In this document: in pieces, positions 6,571-7,707 of the stretch | Position numbering within the stretch: position 1 is the first letter of the stretch | How the letters are laid out: each line of letters opens with the position of its first letter | Position numbers and translations under genes: made by a program | The notes under the pieces: model-generated | Database searches by the model: none | The model's input: the letters and a program-made list of their open reading frames with translations, nothing else | Told to the model about the DNA's origin: nothing | Assembly: GCA_003156235.1 (NCBI GenBank) | Contig: PMGP01000326.1 | Coordinates: 1-7,707 of the forward strand | DNA length: 7,707 nucleotides | Direction: 5' to 3' | From: Acidobacteriaceae bacterium | Lineage (GTDB): Bacteria; Acidobacteriota; Terriglobia; Terriglobales; Acidobacteriaceae

Positions 6571-6589
6571 GGGAACCTCTGAATAAGTC
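6571..6589. other. Sequence resembling an IS5-type terminal inverted repeat
   Basis: GGGAACCTCTGAATAAGTC at 6571-6589 resembles the outer ends of IS5-group insertion sequences (compare the IS5 end beginning GGAAGGTGCGAACAAGT, from memory). No matching inverted end and no transposase lie in the window. It may be a solo remnant, part of the adjacent repeat element, or a chance match. Confidence 0.25.
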
Positions 6590-6601
6590 GATGTTTTGAA
6601 T

Positions 6602-6722
6602 GGGCACGACTTTACAGCTTGCGGAAAAACTCATTCGGTGTTGCAAGAAGTGTCAGGGCACGACTTTACAGCTTGCGGAAAAATTCATTCGGTGTTGCAA
6701 GAAGTGTCAGGGCACGACTTTA
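6602..6722. repeat. 54-base tandem repeat, two full copies plus a partial third
   Basis: Unit 1 spans 6602-6655 and unit 2 spans 6656-6709. They differ at one base only (C6630 versus T6684), so the duplication is recent or maintained. A third copy begins at 6710 but matches only for its first 13 bases, GGGCACGACTTTA, before running into a palindrome. Each unit contains a short inverted repeat, CTTGC/GCAAG. Because 54 is divisible by three, a plus-strand frame stays open through the array and would give an 18-residue repeat. There is no ribosome binding site worth the name and no recognisable protein, so I treat the array as noncoding. It lies in the 337-base gene-free stretch 6516-6852 upstream of araD. 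The rest of that stretch holds the palindromes described separately and, at 6785-6852, nothing that I can identify. Confidence 0.85.
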
Positions 6723-6764
6723 GTCGTGCCGTAAATCTCCCAAAATCAATGCGGGCTTTAGCCC
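6711..6764. repeat. Paired palindromes with TTTA loops (REP/BIME-like)
   Basis: GGCACGAC (6711-6718) and GTCGTGCC (6723-6730) form a perfect 8-base stem with a TTTA loop. At 6753-6764 GGGC and GCCC form a shorter stem, again with TTTA as loop. Two GC-rich palindromes with the same loop in one unit recall the bacterial interspersed mosaic elements built from REP sequences. I recognise both core motifs as common between genes in Acidobacteriota. The first palindrome shares its left arm with the 54-base tandem units, so array and palindrome belong to one element family. No RAYT transposase gene is in the window. Confidence 0.65.
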
Positions 6765-6852
6765 CTGAGGGAATATTCCGCTAGGAAGAGAACTAAATCG
6801 TGGTTCCCCGCATCCCGCTCCGCGATCCGTGGCTCCGGCGCAGGCCGATCTC

Positions 6853-7707
6853 CTACTTCGGCGCCGCGACAATGGCGATGGAGGTAGCCACGGAAGTGGA
6901 AGTCACCTGCGAGTCCAGCAGGCCGGTTGTGGTGGCGTCAAAGGAGTAGGCATCGAAGTAGGGGCTGCCGGACGAACCCACTTCAAAGACGTAAGAGCCG
7001 GTCGAGTCCAAAGCCATGCCTGCCGGTTGAGCGACCGTGACGGTGCTGCCCGTAGCAATCGTATAAGGTGAACTGCTCCCCGAAACCGCAAATCCGGTAA
7101 TGCTGCCGGCCCCGTCAGCGACATAAACATAATCGGGGGTGGTTACGGGAAGAATGAATGTGGGCCTCAGTCCGCCGCTTGCGATGGGTGAGCCGCTGGC
7201 CTGGGTGAGTGTGCATGTTGTGCCGCTGCATGTGGCGAGAGAACTATAGTCGATAGCGCGCAGCCCGCCAGACGTACCCCCGGAGTTGCCTAGTACTTCG
7301 CCGATATAGAACAGGCGAGGGGTACTGCTGGGATCCACGGCCACTGAAAGAGCCGAACCGCCAGTATTCGCCACCCCAATCGTCTTGGCACTGACGGTGC
7401 TCGGCAAGGGGGCACTCGAGCTGAATGGAACCACAATCGTGCCGCCTTTTTCAAGGGCGACGAAAATATAGCTGTTATCCGGCGAAATAACCATTTGACC
7501 CTGCTGGCCCTGCGTCATGGAGGCGCTTGTGATTGTAAAAGGTGCCGTTGGCACGTTGCTGCCGGTGGGAGTGCCGTTAGAGGAATTGATGTGGACGGCA
7601 TTCAGCGTCACCCCGCCGCCGCTGACGTAAGGGATAGCTTCTATCAACCATGAATCGGTCGAATCGATCTGGAGGGCATAGGCCAAATCCGAGGTCACCT
7701 GCACGCC
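6853..7707 (-). CDS. Beta-propeller (lactonase-like) protein, 5' end outside window
   Basis: The last 284 codons of a protein whose start lies beyond the right edge; the frame is open through 7707 and the GTG at 7704 is more likely an internal Val. Numbering from that Val, the sequence has propeller-blade features: Q-M-V-I-S-P-D-N-S-Y-I-F-V-A (70-83), D-Y-V-Y-V-A-D-G with I-T-G-F (191-205), and A-L-D-S-T-G-S-Y-V-F-E-V-G (231-243) followed by Y-S-F. This resembles the YVTN/6-phosphogluconolactonase-like seven-bladed family. Ser, Thr and Gly are very common and the only two cysteines (159 and 164) are close together, in keeping with an exported protein. The catalytic residues of true lactonases cannot be assessed from this fragment. 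Many acidobacterial proteins of this class have no known substrate. It reads toward araD, but 337 bases of repeats separate them, so co-transcription is uncertain. Confidence 0.75.
   Translation of the reverse strand, partial: GVQVTSDLAYALQIDSTDSWLIEAIPYVSGGGVTLNAVHINSSNGTPTGSNVPTAPFTITSASMTQGQQGQMVISPDNSYIFVALEKGGTIVVPFSSSAPLPSTVSAKTIGVANTGGSALSVAVDPSSTPRLFYIGEVLGNSGGTSGGLRAIDYSSLATCSGTTCTLTQASGSPIASGGLRPTFILPVTTPDYVYVADGAGSITGFAVSGSSSPYTIATGSTVTVAQPAGMALDSTGSYVFEVGSSGSPYFDAYSFDATTTGLLDSQVTSTSVATSIAIVAAPK

Noticed and set aside
5967..6599. 210-codon plus-strand open frame opposite araD
   Set aside because: Antisense to an intact, well-conserved epimerase gene.
6602..6722. CRISPR array
   Set aside because: The units are contiguous tandem copies with no unique spacers between them, and no cas gene is present.
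6596..6784. 62-codon plus-strand frame with an 18-residue repeat
   Set aside because: It is produced by the 54-base tandem repeat and palindromes. No ribosome binding site or known protein supports translation.

Overview
The window looks like chromosomal DNA from an Acidobacteriota bacterium (Terriglobia, Koribacter/Sulfotelmatobacter-like). This is an inference from three things: high GC in most of the window, dispersed palindromic intergenic elements of types I associate with that phylum (GCCCCGGAGGGGC, GGCACGAC-TTTA-GTCGTGCC, GGGC-TTTA-GCCC), and the style of the proteins, namely an S/T/G-rich secreted beta-propeller and an SH3-domain lipoprotein. No rRNA, tRNA or marker gene confirms the placement.

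Left part (1-2251, plus strand): a repeat-rich leader (1-204) is followed by a two-gene cassette. The first gene encodes a minimal nucleotidyltransferase of the MntA/antitoxin type (205-495). The second encodes a 571-residue AIPR-family (abortive infection phage resistance) protein (536-2251). The usual HEPN partner of the nucleotidyltransferase is absent. The AIPR gene is clearly AT-richer than everything around it, which suggests a defence gene that arrived by transfer. Its nuclease-like N-terminal domain carries Glu where the family normally has Lys (Q-A-E instead of Q-A-K). This pair is the most interesting candidate system in the window.

Middle and right part (2322-7707, minus strand, read right to left): the 3' portion of a beta-propeller/lactonase-like protein (7707-6853), a gene-free repeat island (6516-6852), L-ribulose-5-phosphate 4-epimerase araD (6515-5814), a 290-base spacer with an operator-like inverted repeat and a hairpin, L-ribulokinase araB (5523-3943), an SH3-domain lipoprotein that starts directly at the araB stop codon (3942-2665), and a solitary HicB-type antitoxin/regulator (2645-2322). 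AraB and AraD catalyse consecutive steps of L-arabinose catabolism (L-ribulose to L-ribulose 5-phosphate to D-xylulose 5-phosphate). The isomerase AraA and transport genes are not in the window. The plus-strand defence cassette and the minus-strand ara group converge at 2252-2321.
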